Shown here: positions 8,445 to 17,511 of the stretch, piece by piece | Layout: every line of letters begins with the position of its first letter | Position numbering within the stretch: the first letter of the stretch is position 1 | The notes under the pieces: generated by a model | Seen by the model: the letters and a program-made list of their open reading frames with translations, nothing else | Database searches by the model: none | Told to the model about the DNA's origin: nothing | Translations under genes and position numbers: made by a program | Assembly: GCA_963676345.2 (NCBI GenBank) | Contig: CAXXTS010000002.1 | Location: 868,001 to 932,000 of the forward strand | Length of the DNA stretch: 64,000 bases | Source of the DNA: G963665925 sp963676345 | Lineage (GTDB): Bacteria > Bacillota > Clostridia > Peptostreptococcales > Acidaminobacteraceae | Reading direction: 5' to 3'

Positions 8445-9395
8445 CTATATTCTTTCTAAAACACGTGCTACTTTTATGAGATTCTCAGTCAATTGTTTTC
8501 GCTCTTGCTTAATCTCATCTTCAGACCATTTCATGAGCCCTTCACCGGTCTTGAATCCAAATTTACCCGCCTTCATTTTTTCCGTTAAAATTGAAGCAGG
8601 TGTTACATCATTACAAAGGTCCTTAAAGAGATAGTCATGAATTGAATATGTTAAATCCAATCCACCCATATCCATAACACCAACCGGTGCCAATATTCCA
8701 AGGCGCATGCCAAATCCATACTTTATGGCATCATCAACAGCTTGAGGTTCAGCAATGCCTTGTTCTATAATATAAAGCGCTTCTCTAAATAAAGAGTGTT
8801 GCATTCGATTGGCTAAAAATCCGGGAACATCCTTGTTGACAATGACAGGCTTCTTCCCTGCATCATTCAGAAGCTCACAAACACGGTTTACGGTCTTATC
8901 TGACACGTCTTCGGTTTTAATAACTTCAACAAGGGGAATTAAATACGGCGGATTCCAATAATGTGTTCCAATAATTCGAGACTTGTTCTTAGATTTTTTT
9001 GCAATCTCTGTGATGCTGATCGCTGAAGTATTTGAGGCCAAAATGGTATCTTCAGAGCATAATTCATCCAGCTTCTTGAAGAATTCCTGTTTAATACTTA
9101 AATCTTCAATGATGCACTCAAAGACAATATCCGCAAAGTCTGCACCCTCTTGAATGTCCTCTGTAACGGTAATATGACCCATGATTTCATCAAATTTTGA
9201 CCTATCCACGACAGCATTGTCACATAATATTTCTAATGACTCTTTTATGCGTCCTATTGGATCTGACTCTTTATCATAGTCACACGAAAATATGAGTTTT
9301 ACAGGGTACCCTTTTATTGCAAAGAGCAGACCAATTCCAGCACCCATTGTCCCTGCACCAAGGACAGCAATATTTCTAATTTTTTTTGTCATCAT
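8445..9395 (-). CDS. 3-hydroxyacyl-CoA dehydrogenase family protein
   Basis: 316 residues. It has an N-terminal Rossmann fold with VLGAGTMGAGIG, the SNTSAISITEIA region, the catalytic-histidine context GTHYWNPPYLIPLVEVI and the helical C-terminal domain (VPGFLANRMQ onward). Members oxidise a 3-hydroxyacyl-CoA or a free 3-hydroxy acid such as carnitine or gulonate with NAD. The WNPPYLIPLVEV motif is shared by the free-acid subgroup, so a 3-hydroxy acid substrate feeding the BKACE is attractive but unproven. It lies 18 bp after the cyclase-family gene, in one operon. Two adjacent ATGs (9395, 9392) are equally possible starts. Confidence 0.85.
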   Translation of the reverse strand: MMTKKIRNIAVLGAGTMGAGIGLLFAIKGYPVKLIFSCDYDKESDPIGRIKESLEILCDNAVVDRSKFDEIMGHITVTEDIQEGADFADIVFECIIEDLSIKQEFFKKLDELCSEDTILASNTSAISITEIAKKSKNKSRIIGTHYWNPPYLIPLVEVIKTEDVSDKTVNRVCELLNDAGKKPVIVNKDVPGFLANRMQHSLFREALYIIEQGIAEPQAVDDAIKYGFGMRLGILAPVGVMDMGGLDLTYSIHDYLFKDLCNDVTPASILTEKMKAGKFGFKTGEGLMKWSEDEIKQERKQLTENLIKVARVLERI

Positions 9396-9413
9396 AGCAT
9401 CCTTTTCAGGCTT

Positions 9414-10223
9414 TTAATATACGCCCCACTTGTATTCTCTTTTTTCAACGCCAGGTACAAGATCCTCTTCATCAATAAATGCGACCATTCGTACGATTGA
9501 ACCATCGCCCTTCCACCATCTTAGAGGAAATGCTGCAATGGTGCATCGTTTACCGGTTACCATCTCAATGTCTCCGCCAACGTTTTCAAATCCCATGACA
9601 TTATTTCTTAGCAGAACATCATGTACTGGCTCCCATTCTGGAAAATCTTCAATCGGTGGATGCCCAAACATTTCTGTATATTCCTTTATGAGACGCGGTA
9701 CAAAGGGACCAGGACCATGGTCAATCATATAGGTATAGCACGGATGATCAATGGCTTGACAGTCGATGCCCATTCCCTTTACTTTCTTTTCAACCAACCA
9801 ATTTCCAGCTTCAATGCTTAGGCCAGGGCTATACATAAAGTAGTCATCATTTTCTCCCCAGCGCTTATGTGTGCCTGTATTAATAATTACAATATCGCCT
9901 TCTCTAATTTCTGGTGTTGCATTTTCTAGATCTTCTACTGTAATAAGCTCCCACCGATCTTTTGGTATACTTACAATTACAGCATCACCGTAGTAATTCT
10001 CAAGTGGCAACTCATGTGTATATGGCGACTCTGGAATAACGTGTGAAGGTGAATCTGCGTGCGTGCTATTGTGCATATGAAAATTATTAAAAGTTTGAAG
10101 GAGTCTATAATGTCTTGGCATATAGTTCACTCTCTCAATAGTAAAATCACTATCAGCTGATGGCCAAAGTGGGCCTCCTTGACCAAACGGATGTGACAAA
10201 TCGACTAAAACTGTTTTTCCCAT
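9414..10223 (-). CDS. Cyclase-family (kynurenine formamidase-like) metal hydrolase
   Basis: 269 residues. The family (PF04199) includes kynurenine formamidase and other metal-dependent amide, lactone or ring hydrolases. The metal-binding motif HNSTHADSPSH is intact around residue 50, and GIDCQAIDHP and the MVTGKRCTI region fit the fold. The upstream ATG at 10289 is rejected because it lies inside the sigma-54 promoter; the ATG at 10223 has AAGGAG seven bases ahead. It is the first gene of a sigma-54-driven operon with the hydroxyacyl-CoA dehydrogenase. The substrate is unknown; opening of a ring or lactone, or amide hydrolysis, would fit an entry step of the pathway. Confidence 0.85.
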   Translation of the reverse strand: MGKTVLVDLSHPFGQGGPLWPSADSDFTIERVNYMPRHYRLLQTFNNFHMHNSTHADSPSHVIPESPYTHELPLENYYGDAVIVSIPKDRWELITVEDLENATPEIREGDIVIINTGTHKRWGENDDYFMYSPGLSIEAGNWLVEKKVKGMGIDCQAIDHPCYTYMIDHGPGPFVPRLIKEYTEMFGHPPIEDFPEWEPVHDVLLRNNVMGFENVGGDIEMVTGKRCTIAAFPLRWWKGDGSIVRMVAFIDEEDLVPGVEKREYKWGVY

Positions 10224-10278
10224 AATTATTCTCCTTTTCCATCTATAAATATTTTGTATTTTACACTTTAAGATTAAC

Positions 10279-10294
10279 GCAATAAACATGCCAA
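10279..10294 (-). promoter_or_regulatory. Sigma-54 promoter for the cyclase/dehydrogenase operon
   Basis: On the minus strand TTGGCATGTTTATTGC matches the consensus YTGGCAYG-N4-TTGC, with GG and GC exactly 12 bases apart. Transcription should begin near 10267, giving a leader of about 45 nt to the ATG at 10223. Confidence 0.88.
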
Positions 10295-10386
10295 ATACGT
10301 AGTCGTATCATGAACAAGTACAGCCCCCTTGAATACAGTGTTTTCGATTAAACCCTCCATAATTCGTACAGCATCTAAAGAGAATC

Positions 10387-10423
10387 TTGTTGCAATTTGG
10401 AAACATCGTTGCACTGATGCACT
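10387..10423. promoter_or_regulatory. Candidate activator sites (TTGCA repeats)
   Basis: TTGTTGCAA (10387-10395) and GTTGCAC-TG-ATGCACT (10408-10423) lie 95-145 bp upstream of the minus-strand -24/-12 promoter. The second shares its left half and 2-bp spacing with the perfect palindrome at 14432. They are between the operon and the divergent activator gene. Confidence 0.6.
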
Positions 10424-10508
10424 ATTCAATTGTTGATCTATTTATAATTTGATATACTTGTTGTATAGAAATAATTAATACTTTCTTTGTGTAATGAAAG
10501 GTGATTCT

Positions 10509-12035
10509 ATGGATCAAGTGTTAGCTATAAATCGTGTTTGTACTAAAATAACCCGTGAACTTCCCAGTATTGACGATCCAAAAGCACAATATTTGCTTGA
10601 GGAGATTCTAAATGATTTACAAGTTTTTCTTGATAAGGGCATCGATTTCAAAGAGGTTGTAGACAGTTTGGATGATAGTATTCTTATTACAGATGCAAAT
10701 GGAAAAGTACTGTATATCAATCCGGCATATGAAAAAAACACTGGAATATTGCCAGATGAAATTTTACACCGTTATGTGAAAAATATTCTTGATGAAGGCA
10801 ACTTGTTTACTGGCGGCGCTGTACCTGATGTGATTCAAACACATAAGAAAGTCTTGCGGCTCTCTACGGTCGTTAAAAGCACCCCGCCTCGCGTGGGATA
10901 TGCAATCGGAGTCCCTGTTTTCGATGAACAAGAGAAACTGAAGCAAATTGTTGTCAACAGCAGACCCATTTATTCATTAAAGGCACTTCAAGAAGATTAC
11001 TCCCACTTCTTAGAAGAAGCTAAATCATTTCATGAAACGGATACTGTAAAAATCATTTCTAGTTCAAAAGAAAAAACAAGCAGTCTTGAAAAAAGAATGA
11101 TTGGTTCAAGTCAAAATGTTGAAAATATAATGAAAATCATAAATTTAGTTTCCGACACAGACGCTACCGTTTTAATCACAGGTGAGTCCGGGGTCGGTAA
11201 AGAAGTTGTGGCAGATGAAATCTATTTGAAAAGCAACCGCCACAACAAACCTTATGTGAAAGTGAACTGTGCTTCTATCCCTTCTAATCTTCTGGAATCA
11301 GAACTCTTTGGATATGAAAAAGGGGCTTTTTCAGGTGCAAGTACAAATGGCAAAACGGGCCTGTTTGAACTCGCTAATCACGGTGTCATTCTTTTAGATG
11401 AGATTGGTGATATGCCACTCGATTTGCAGGCAAAACTTCTCCGCGTCATTCAGAATAGAGAAATTACAAAAGTTGGGGGTACAAAACCTATATCACTAGA
11501 CATTAGAATCATTGCGTCTACAAACAGTAATTTAAGAGACAAGATTGAAAACGGTACTTTTAGGAGCGACTTATTTTATCGTCTAAATGTCATTCCCATT
11601 CACATAGACCCTTTACGTGCACATATAGAGGATTTAGAACCCTTATGTAATCATTTCATCAACATCTACAGCAAGAAACATAAGCGCGCTTTATCGCTAA
11701 GCAGGAATAACCTCAATATTATGAAGGCCTATAACTGGCCTGGAAACATTAGAGAGCTTGAAAATATTATTGAGTACCTTGTCATCTGTTGCTCAGGGAG
11801 TTCTGAGGTAGATGGTGAAGTGCTTAAAAGCATCCTTGGATTTTCCACAAGTAATGTTTCCTCAAAAGTCTTTGACTTGACTGAATCAATTAGCCAATTT
11901 GAGAAACAACAAATTGAAAAAGTCCTGAGTATAACAAACAATCTTCGAGAGGCCGGCGAACTGCTCAATATCAATGCATCTACAATCAGTAGAAAAATCA
12001 AACAGTATGGCATTGCCTACGACAAAAGACGATAA
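10509..12035 (+). CDS. Sigma-54-dependent transcriptional activator (PAS-AAA-Fis)
   Basis: 508 residues. There is a PAS-like sensory domain (about 45-150), a central AAA+ domain with Walker A GESGVGKE (225-232), the sigma-54 contact loop GAFSGA (272-277) and Walker B VILLDEIGD (293-301), and a C-terminal Fis-type helix-turn-helix (about 475-505). There is no receiver domain, so the activator probably responds directly to a pathway ligand through the N-terminal region. The usual loop is GAFTGA; Ser replaces Thr here. The ATG at 10509 is preferred over 10494 because the longer start overlaps GAAAGGTG, the ribosome binding site. It sits beside four sigma-54 promoters and is their likely regulator. 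A terminator follows. Confidence 0.93.
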   Translation: MDQVLAINRVCTKITRELPSIDDPKAQYLLEEILNDLQVFLDKGIDFKEVVDSLDDSILITDANGKVLYINPAYEKNTGILPDEILHRYVKNILDEGNLFTGGAVPDVIQTHKKVLRLSTVVKSTPPRVGYAIGVPVFDEQEKLKQIVVNSRPIYSLKALQEDYSHFLEEAKSFHETDTVKIISSSKEKTSSLEKRMIGSSQNVENIMKIINLVSDTDATVLITGESGVGKEVVADEIYLKSNRHNKPYVKVNCASIPSNLLESELFGYEKGAFSGASTNGKTGLFELANHGVILLDEIGDMPLDLQAKLLRVIQNREITKVGGTKPISLDIRIIASTNSNLRDKIENGTFRSDLFYRLNVIPIHIDPLRAHIEDLEPLCNHFINIYSKKHKRALSLSRNNLNIMKAYNWPGNIRELENIIEYLVICCSGSSEVDGEVLKSILGFSTSNVSSKVFDLTESISQFEKQQIEKVLSITNNLREAGELLNINASTISRKIKQYGIAYDKRR

Positions 12036-12102
12036 CTGCACATACCTACCATGCATAACCAGTTTTATAAATCGGATTAATAAAAACAAATGCTACTATA
12101 AT

Positions 12103-12143
12103 AAAGGGGCGCTTGATCATATCCATGATCAAGCGCCCCTTTT
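12103..12143 (+). terminator. Strong intrinsic terminator after the activator gene
   Basis: A perfect 18-bp stem starting AAAGGGGCGCTTGATCAT with a 4-nt loop and TTTT after it. It also faces the end of the convergent alcohol dehydrogenase gene and may serve both. Confidence 0.9.
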
Positions 12144-12214
12144 CAAGTTCAGAACTGTTTTTCCGTGAATGCTGTCAGTCCCAGTGAAGACTCTAGCTAA
12201 ATGCACTTTCACAC

Positions 12215-13375
12215 CTAGGAAGCAGCCTTATTGATTGCTGACATAAATATTTTTTCTGCATCCGCAGGATAGATTGCCTCTAACCCATTTCCAATATAGG
12301 TTCTATTTTTTGAATACACAATATCAATTAAGTTATTTATATCCACATCTTTATCATAATACTTTTCAAACTGCGTCGTTGCCCCTAAGGCATCAAAAAA
12401 ATTCTCCATTGCTTTTATGCCCAGATCCACACTATTGACCTTGAAAACACGTTTAAAAAAGTTCTGGAAGCGTTCGTAGTGCCTGCTACATACATATCGG
12501 CACCAAGCTGGCATGATTAAGGCCAGTGCGCCACCATGCGGAATGTTAAAGGCAACCGTCAAAGCATGCGCCAATTGATGACATGCAAAATCGCCGCCTG
12601 GTCCTAACATATTGCTGTGTGCCACTGTAGCGGCCCACGTCATCTCGTCCCTAAACCGATTGTCTTTCGGATTATCAACGAAGGCATTCCCTAGATCAAT
12701 TAGGGTTCCCATTGTCGCTTCACAAAGTGCATCCCAGAGCATGCCCTCTCTACTCAAGTCAAAATACCGTTCAAAGCAGTGCGAAAAAATATCTACAAGT
12801 GCGATCGCAGTCTGATAACTTGGGAGTGTATACGTTAACTCCGGATTTAGGATTGAAACTGCTGGTACAAGTAAAGAACTTGATAAGGCCACTTTTTTCT
12901 TTTCCTGATGATTTGATATAACACAGACACCATTGGCTTCACTGCCTGTAGCAGGCAATGTTACAATTGTGGCAATTCTAAGCACTTTTTCAGGCACAAA
13001 ATCGGGTTTGTTTATAACTTTCCAAAGATCTTCATCGCTCGCAATCCCGAAACTGATTGCCTTTGCTGAGTCAATTACGCTACCACCGCCGATGGCTAAT
13101 ACCGTGTCCACATTCTCCTCAATACATTTTTCTACACCTTGTCTGCATAAATCAATTTCAGGATTGGCTTGTACACCATTCAGACAGGTATATGTAATGT
13201 TTTCCGCCTCTAAGGATTTTAGGACAGCCTTCAGGAGTCCACTTTTTTCAATTCGATTGCTCCCGTAATGCACAAGCACATGCTTGGCAAATGGCTTTAG
13301 GTAGCTTCCAATTTCTTTGTGCTTTTCTTTACCATAGACTAAATTCGTAGGGAGTGAAAATTGAAAATCTATCAT
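12215..13375 (-). CDS. Iron-containing alcohol dehydrogenase (YqhD/BDH-like)
   Basis: 386 residues. The protein interconverts an aldehyde or ketone with an alcohol, normally using NADPH or NADH. It carries the nucleotide motif IGGGSVIDSAKA, the ATGSEANGV segment, and metal ligands in DIFSH, HQLAHAL and IPHGGALAL, as in butanol dehydrogenase-type enzymes. The length is normal. It lies 81 bp downstream of the BKACE gene and shares its sigma-54 promoter. In this island it may reduce or oxidise a hydroxy or semialdehyde intermediate, for example 4-hydroxybutyrate/succinic semialdehyde, but the substrate is not visible from sequence. Confidence 0.9.
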   Translation of the reverse strand: MIDFQFSLPTNLVYGKEKHKEIGSYLKPFAKHVLVHYGSNRIEKSGLLKAVLKSLEAENITYTCLNGVQANPEIDLCRQGVEKCIEENVDTVLAIGGGSVIDSAKAISFGIASDEDLWKVINKPDFVPEKVLRIATIVTLPATGSEANGVCVISNHQEKKKVALSSSLLVPAVSILNPELTYTLPSYQTAIALVDIFSHCFERYFDLSREGMLWDALCEATMGTLIDLGNAFVDNPKDNRFRDEMTWAATVAHSNMLGPGGDFACHQLAHALTVAFNIPHGGALALIMPAWCRYVCSRHYERFQNFFKRVFKVNSVDLGIKAMENFFDALGATTQFEKYYDKDVDINNLIDIVYSKNRTYIGNGLEAIYPADAEKIFMSAINKAAS

Positions 13376-13456
13376 TTGTTCCTTCCCCTCTCAACTTGCT
13401 TTGCACTTCTTAAACGATAACTTTCCAATCATATCCAAATGACACATTCTATTTTG

Positions 13457-14302
13457 TTATAAGCCCAAAATTGTTCTCGCTTCGTCTGGCGTCGCCAGTT
13501 TTTTGTTTGCCAGTTTGGCCAAATCAGCAACGCGCTTTACAAACTGAGCGTTTGAAGTGGCTAATTCGCCTCTATTAAAGTAGACATTATCCTCAAAACC
13601 TGTTCTGATATTCCCGCCTAGTGCCAATGCAGCAAGCGTAATTTCCATTGCCCCTTTACCAATCCCAAAGGTACCCCAAGTACAGTTTTCAGGCAGGTGA
13701 TTTACAACATATAATAGACTCTCCACATCAGCTGTAAGCCCCCCCGGTGCACCAAGACAAATTTGGAAATGTAACGGTGCTTGCAGTATGCCCTTCTTCA
13801 AGTAGTAAAGTGCTGTATTTAACATCCCCATGTCGAATATCTCTATTTCAGGTTTGACTCCGACCTCCTGCATCTTCATGCCCAATTTTTCTAAAAATCT
13901 CGGTTCATTCATGAAAACGCCTGAATGAAGCCAGTTCATTGTCCCTGCATCAAAAGATGCCAACTCTGGCTTGAGTTCCACAAAAGGCCTCATTCGATCT
14001 TCATCCGTTACATTAGGTGCTCCAGATGTTGTTAAATTCAGTAGAATTGGGCACTCTGATTTTCTGATCAAAGATACTGTCTCTGTAAACTTTTCAATAC
14101 TCATGGTTGGATTGTCTGAATCATCTCTTACATGAATATGGGCTACTGCAGCGCCTGCTTCATAACATTCTATAACGGCATCCGCAATTTCCCTTGGTTG
14201 TGTCGGCAAATTTGTGTTATCTGCCTTTGTCGGTACTGCGCCACATACTGCTGCTGTAACAATTACCTTGTCCTGTGCATTTAATCTTTTCGCTTTATAC
14301 AT
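13457..14302 (-). CDS. Beta-keto acid cleavage enzyme (BKACE, DUF849)
   Basis: 281 residues. BKACEs such as Kce condense a 3-keto acid with acetyl-CoA and release acetoacetate plus a new acyl-CoA, using a zinc ion. The family start KVIVTAAVCGAVPTKADN and the zinc ligands in AHIHVRDD are intact, and the middle motifs SFDAGTMNW and EIEIFDMG fit. The ATG is about 11 nt from AAGGAGG, a slightly long spacing. It is the first gene of a sigma-54-driven operon with the alcohol dehydrogenase. The presence of a hydroxyacid-type dehydrogenase and a thiolase nearby suggests that a 3-hydroxy acid is oxidised to a 3-keto acid, cleaved here, and the acetoacetate recycled. Confidence 0.92.
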   Translation of the reverse strand: MYKAKRLNAQDKVIVTAAVCGAVPTKADNTNLPTQPREIADAVIECYEAGAAVAHIHVRDDSDNPTMSIEKFTETVSLIRKSECPILLNLTTSGAPNVTDEDRMRPFVELKPELASFDAGTMNWLHSGVFMNEPRFLEKLGMKMQEVGVKPEIEIFDMGMLNTALYYLKKGILQAPLHFQICLGAPGGLTADVESLLYVVNHLPENCTWGTFGIGKGAMEITLAALALGGNIRTGFEDNVYFNRGELATSNAQFVKRVADLAKLANKKLATPDEARTILGL

Positions 14303-14341
14303 ATACTGTAATGCCTCCTTCTCTATTTGTTAAAATATGTT

Positions 14342-14357
14342 GCAAAATCCATGCCAA
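14342..14357 (-). promoter_or_regulatory. Sigma-54 promoter for the BKACE/alcohol dehydrogenase operon
   Basis: On the minus strand TTGGCATGGATTTTGC matches the -24/-12 consensus with 12 bases between GG and GC. The start site should be near 14330, about 28 nt before the BKACE ATG. Confidence 0.88.
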
Positions 14358-14423
14358 GGTCTAGCACCATACCTAGAGCTGATTTTCTGTACGTTTCTCC
14401 ATAGTACTTGATTTTCTTAACCC

Positions 14424-14455
14424 GAATTCTTGTTGCACCCGTGCAACGAGAATTC
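14424..14455. promoter_or_regulatory. Perfect-core palindrome, likely activator binding site
   Basis: A 32-bp palindrome centred between two divergent sigma-54 promoters. The core is GTTGCAC-CC-GTGCAAC and the outer arms are GAATTCT and AGAATTC, with one mismatched pair between. It is about 70-100 bp upstream of both promoters, where an enhancer-binding protein would bind. A second inverted repeat (ATTCCATA/TATGGAAT) follows directly. Confidence 0.75.
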
Positions 14456-14542
14456 CATATAGCAACGCAAACTATGGAATTTCTTCTAAGTCTATTTTCA
14501 AAACCCGTGTGATTTCAACACTGTTGACTATTTCTAATATTT

Positions 14543-14558
14543 CGGCACAGAAATTGCT
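14543..14558 (+). promoter_or_regulatory. Sigma-54 promoter for the DUF362 gene and probably the transporter and thiolase
   Basis: CGGCACAGAAATTGCT matches the -24/-12 consensus with 12-base spacing; the base before GG is C instead of T. The start site near 14569 gives a leader of about 40 nt to the ATG at 14608. Confidence 0.82.
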
Positions 14559-14607
14559 TTATACATTGACGTGTACATTCTTATATAAGCTTGAAAGGAG
14601 ATTTAAC

Positions 14608-15882
14608 ATGTCAAAATCAGTAGTTGCAATATCAAAAGATCCAAACATTCAAGTAATGGTGGATCAAGTACTTAATGAACTCGGGGGCGCTAGTAAACTT
14701 ATAAGGAAAAACTCAACGGTCGTTTTAAAACCAAATGCGGGTCATCTCGGTGAACCAGGAACAAGTATTAATACCAATCATGATTTTTTGCGTGCTGTTA
14801 TTAGGGCAGTTAAAGCAGCTGGGGCAAGACGTGTTGTTATCGGCGAAGCCGCTGCTATTGGCTGTGATACAATGGAGTGCTTTGAGTCAGCGGGACATGC
14901 ACAAGTTGCGAGAGAAGAAGGGGCAGAACTATACGATATCAAATCTGATCCTGATCTGATTAAAGTACAAATCAGAGATGCACGCTCTGATATTAAGTCG
15001 GTAATGCTTCCTAGACTTTTACTTGAAGCGGAACATATCATTAACCTTCCAGTATTTAAATCACACGCAAGTATGGTTTTTAGCTGTGCACTGAAGAATA
15101 TCAAAGGTGTTGTTCAAGACCGTGTACACTATGATATGCACAGAACCAATCTGGCAATGGCCATGATGGACATATGGTCCGTTGTAAAAGCAGACTTAAC
15201 CATTGCTGACCTTATCTATCCAGCAGAAGGTTTTGGTCCCCATTCAGCTGTGCCTCTAGACTTCGGCTGTGTCGTTGCCAGTAAAGATCCAGTTGCGCTT
15301 GATGCAACTGCATGTCGTATGGTCGGTCTAGATATTTCAATGGTAGATTATTTTGAGGCCGCTAGAGAGCGTGGTCTTGGCACAAGCGATGAAAACGATA
15401 TCATTGTAAAAGGCAAAGCCATCCAAGACGTTTACAAAAAAATGTGGCTGCCATACCTCGAAAAGTTTGATACATGGCCAGAGTATAACATCATGCATGA
15501 AAATTCTTGTTCCTCTTGCCAATCATTGGTTGCCTTCACTATGGAAAAGCTGAAAGCCCTTGGTGAGTATGATAAGAATACCGATGCAGTTATCGTCCTA
15601 GGTGCTAAAAAATCCATTTCTGAAGATATTCCGCCTGAAAACCTTATCCTTTGCGGCAATTGTACTGCAAAATATAGGGATAGGGGTGTTGCTGTTCATG
15701 GTTGTCCTCCATCTGAACCGCACATTGCCTGGGCAATTATTGACCGAATGAATCAAACAGACATCGGTCCTGGTTTTAGAGAACGTATGGCTGCTGAGGA
15801 ACCTATCTGGAATGCTTATATTGACAAAATCGTTGAAGAAAAGCGAAGTGCAACAAAAACTGGGGATAATGAAGCAGAATAA
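14608..15882 (+). CDS. DUF362 protein with C-terminal cysteine motifs
   Basis: 424 residues, soluble. The first 270 residues form a DUF362 domain: VVLKPNAGH, the LPVFKSHASMVFSCALKNIKG segment and DPVALDATACRMVG. The last 130 residues carry cysteines in CSSC, CGNC and HGC contexts that could bind a metal or iron-sulfur cluster; these are not the CxxCxxCxxxC pattern of a ferredoxin. DUF362 proteins have no settled biochemical function. An earlier ATG at 14509 is excluded because it precedes the promoter, whereas the ATG at 14608 has AAAGGAG. It leads the operon that probably includes the transporter 227 bp downstream. Confidence 0.8.
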   Translation: MSKSVVAISKDPNIQVMVDQVLNELGGASKLIRKNSTVVLKPNAGHLGEPGTSINTNHDFLRAVIRAVKAAGARRVVIGEAAAIGCDTMECFESAGHAQVAREEGAELYDIKSDPDLIKVQIRDARSDIKSVMLPRLLLEAEHIINLPVFKSHASMVFSCALKNIKGVVQDRVHYDMHRTNLAMAMMDIWSVVKADLTIADLIYPAEGFGPHSAVPLDFGCVVASKDPVALDATACRMVGLDISMVDYFEAARERGLGTSDENDIIVKGKAIQDVYKKMWLPYLEKFDTWPEYNIMHENSCSSCQSLVAFTMEKLKALGEYDKNTDAVIVLGAKKSISEDIPPENLILCGNCTAKYRDRGVAVHGCPPSEPHIAWAIIDRMNQTDIGPGFRERMAAEEPIWNAYIDKIVEEKRSATKTGDNEAE

Positions 15883-16109
15883 GTGCCAATAAGTAAATCT
15901 ATTACGCTTTATTCATGCTCATAGGGCTGTGTTTATGTTAAATTTAAGTTGAACATTTATCAAATAGGGTTGTTTAGAGCGAACATCACTACCGTCATAT
16001 GCTTTTGCTGAGTCTCTAACACAACACCTTTAATAGAGGTAATCCAATTCTTTCTTAACATCCGACTAAGCGGGTTTCCTTTGTATAAAATATAAGGAGA
16101 GGTTCTATT

Positions 16110-17444
16110 ATGGAATTAAAGAATGATAATAATACAACTGTTAAAGAAGTGAATAGTCAACTGCAAAGTGAAAATACGAATTTGAATTTTGGAAAACCAG
16201 GGTGGGGGATCATTTTATACTGTATGGCCATGTTCTTTTTCCTCATTGGCTTTTCCATTGATGGATTGAACATCGTTGCGCCTGCCTTTGCAGCTGCTCA
16301 CAACATTGAATATTCAAGAGTTTTAGGCATGGCGACATACGCAGGGTTTGTTGGACTGTTTGGATACTATGTTCTAGGCCGCATCAATGTACGTTTTGGA
16401 CCTAGAATCACTTCAGGTATCTGTCTGCTCGGCTCCGGCGCATCTTACATCTTCTATGGAAGGGCGCAAACACTCACTCAATATGCCATTGGCCTTATCC
16501 TTGTTGTCAGCTTTATTAATGGTGCTGGTTACATTGCTGGCGGTTCACTTGTAGCACAGTGGTTTCCAAAGAAAAAGGGCCTTGTAAATGGCTTAACCAC
16601 TATGGGTCATAATATGGGTTCTGCATTTTATGTTCCACTCATCGCATTTCTTATTACTAAGTACGGACTGGAAAATGGGACGACCATTACAGCCGTAGTA
16701 GCAATGATACTGGGTTTAGTCGGTCTATCGATGATTAGAGATACCCCCGAAGAAAGAGGTCAGTATCCGGATAACGTTTCCAAAGAAGTCTACGAGACTG
16801 AGTATTTTACAGAAGATATTGATGAGCAAACAATCTGGACTATTCCAAAACTATTAAAGACAAAAGAAACATGGATGGTTGCTCTTGTCATCGGTATTAA
16901 CCAACTGGTTACAACAGGGGTTATGAGTCAGATGGTTGTTCGGAATATTGGTCTTGGATTCTCACAAAGCCAAGCAATCGGCTTAATGACCGTATGTGCC
17001 ATAATTGGTGTCTGTGGTAGCTATATCTACGGTTGGCTAGATCAAAAGTATGGTGTTAAAAAAGCCATTATTATTTTCCTACTCTGGTATTCTGTTGCAC
17101 TGGCAATCAATATTACAGAAAACCTTACATTGGTTTATATTTCCGTTCTCATGGTAGGGGTGTCAATCGGTGGTGCTGCCAACTTTATCATTTCACTGCC
17201 TGCATCTGTATTTGGAAGACATGGTTTTGCAAAAGCAAACTCCGTTGTTTTCCCAATTATGAGTGCCATTCTGTTCTCAAATTATATTATTAACGCTCAA
17301 GCCATCAAAATCACTGGAAGCCTAAGGGGTGCATACATGGTATTCCTAGTCTTTCTGCTCGTTAACATCTTCTTTGTAAGTCTTATTGACGTCAGAAAAT
17401 TCAATAAGGACTACATGGTTGAAGATGAAGTAATTCAAAAATAG
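16110..17444 (+). CDS. MFS transporter (OFA-like)
   Basis: 444 residues with about twelve membrane helices and a central cytoplasmic loop (about 215-250) rich in acidic residues. The MFS loop motif between helices 2 and 3 reads GRINVRFGPR, and the YIAGGSLVAQWFPKKKGLVNG stretch is typical of the oxalate/formate antiporter group that carries small organic acids. Its place between DUF362 and thiolase genes makes it the likely importer of the island's substrate. AAGGAGAGG precedes the ATG. I see no -24/-12 promoter in the 227 bp before it, so read-through from 14557 is likely. Confidence 0.9.
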   Translation: MELKNDNNTTVKEVNSQLQSENTNLNFGKPGWGIILYCMAMFFFLIGFSIDGLNIVAPAFAAAHNIEYSRVLGMATYAGFVGLFGYYVLGRINVRFGPRITSGICLLGSGASYIFYGRAQTLTQYAIGLILVVSFINGAGYIAGGSLVAQWFPKKKGLVNGLTTMGHNMGSAFYVPLIAFLITKYGLENGTTITAVVAMILGLVGLSMIRDTPEERGQYPDNVSKEVYETEYFTEDIDEQTIWTIPKLLKTKETWMVALVIGINQLVTTGVMSQMVVRNIGLGFSQSQAIGLMTVCAIIGVCGSYIYGWLDQKYGVKKAIIIFLLWYSVALAINITENLTLVYISVLMVGVSIGGAANFIISLPASVFGRHGFAKANSVVFPIMSAILFSNYIINAQAIKITGSLRGAYMVFLVFLLVNIFFVSLIDVRKFNKDYMVEDEVIQK

Positions 17445-17511
17445 CACTATGAACTTATTTGTAGAAGGTCTGTCTTGACAGGCCTTCTATCATGCGAAGG
17501 AGGTCTGCATT

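Noticed and set aside
10224..10289. N-terminal extension of the cyclase-family protein
   Set aside because: The extra codons cover the -24/-12 promoter and the expected transcription start, so they cannot be translated from it.
12103..12143. Member of the dispersed hairpin family
   Set aside because: The stem is perfect but the loop is only ATCC and the flanks do not match; it is an ordinary strong terminator.
14509..14607. N-terminal extension of the DUF362 protein
   Set aside because: It precedes and overlaps the sigma-54 promoter at 14543; the ATG at 14608 has a strong ribosome binding site.
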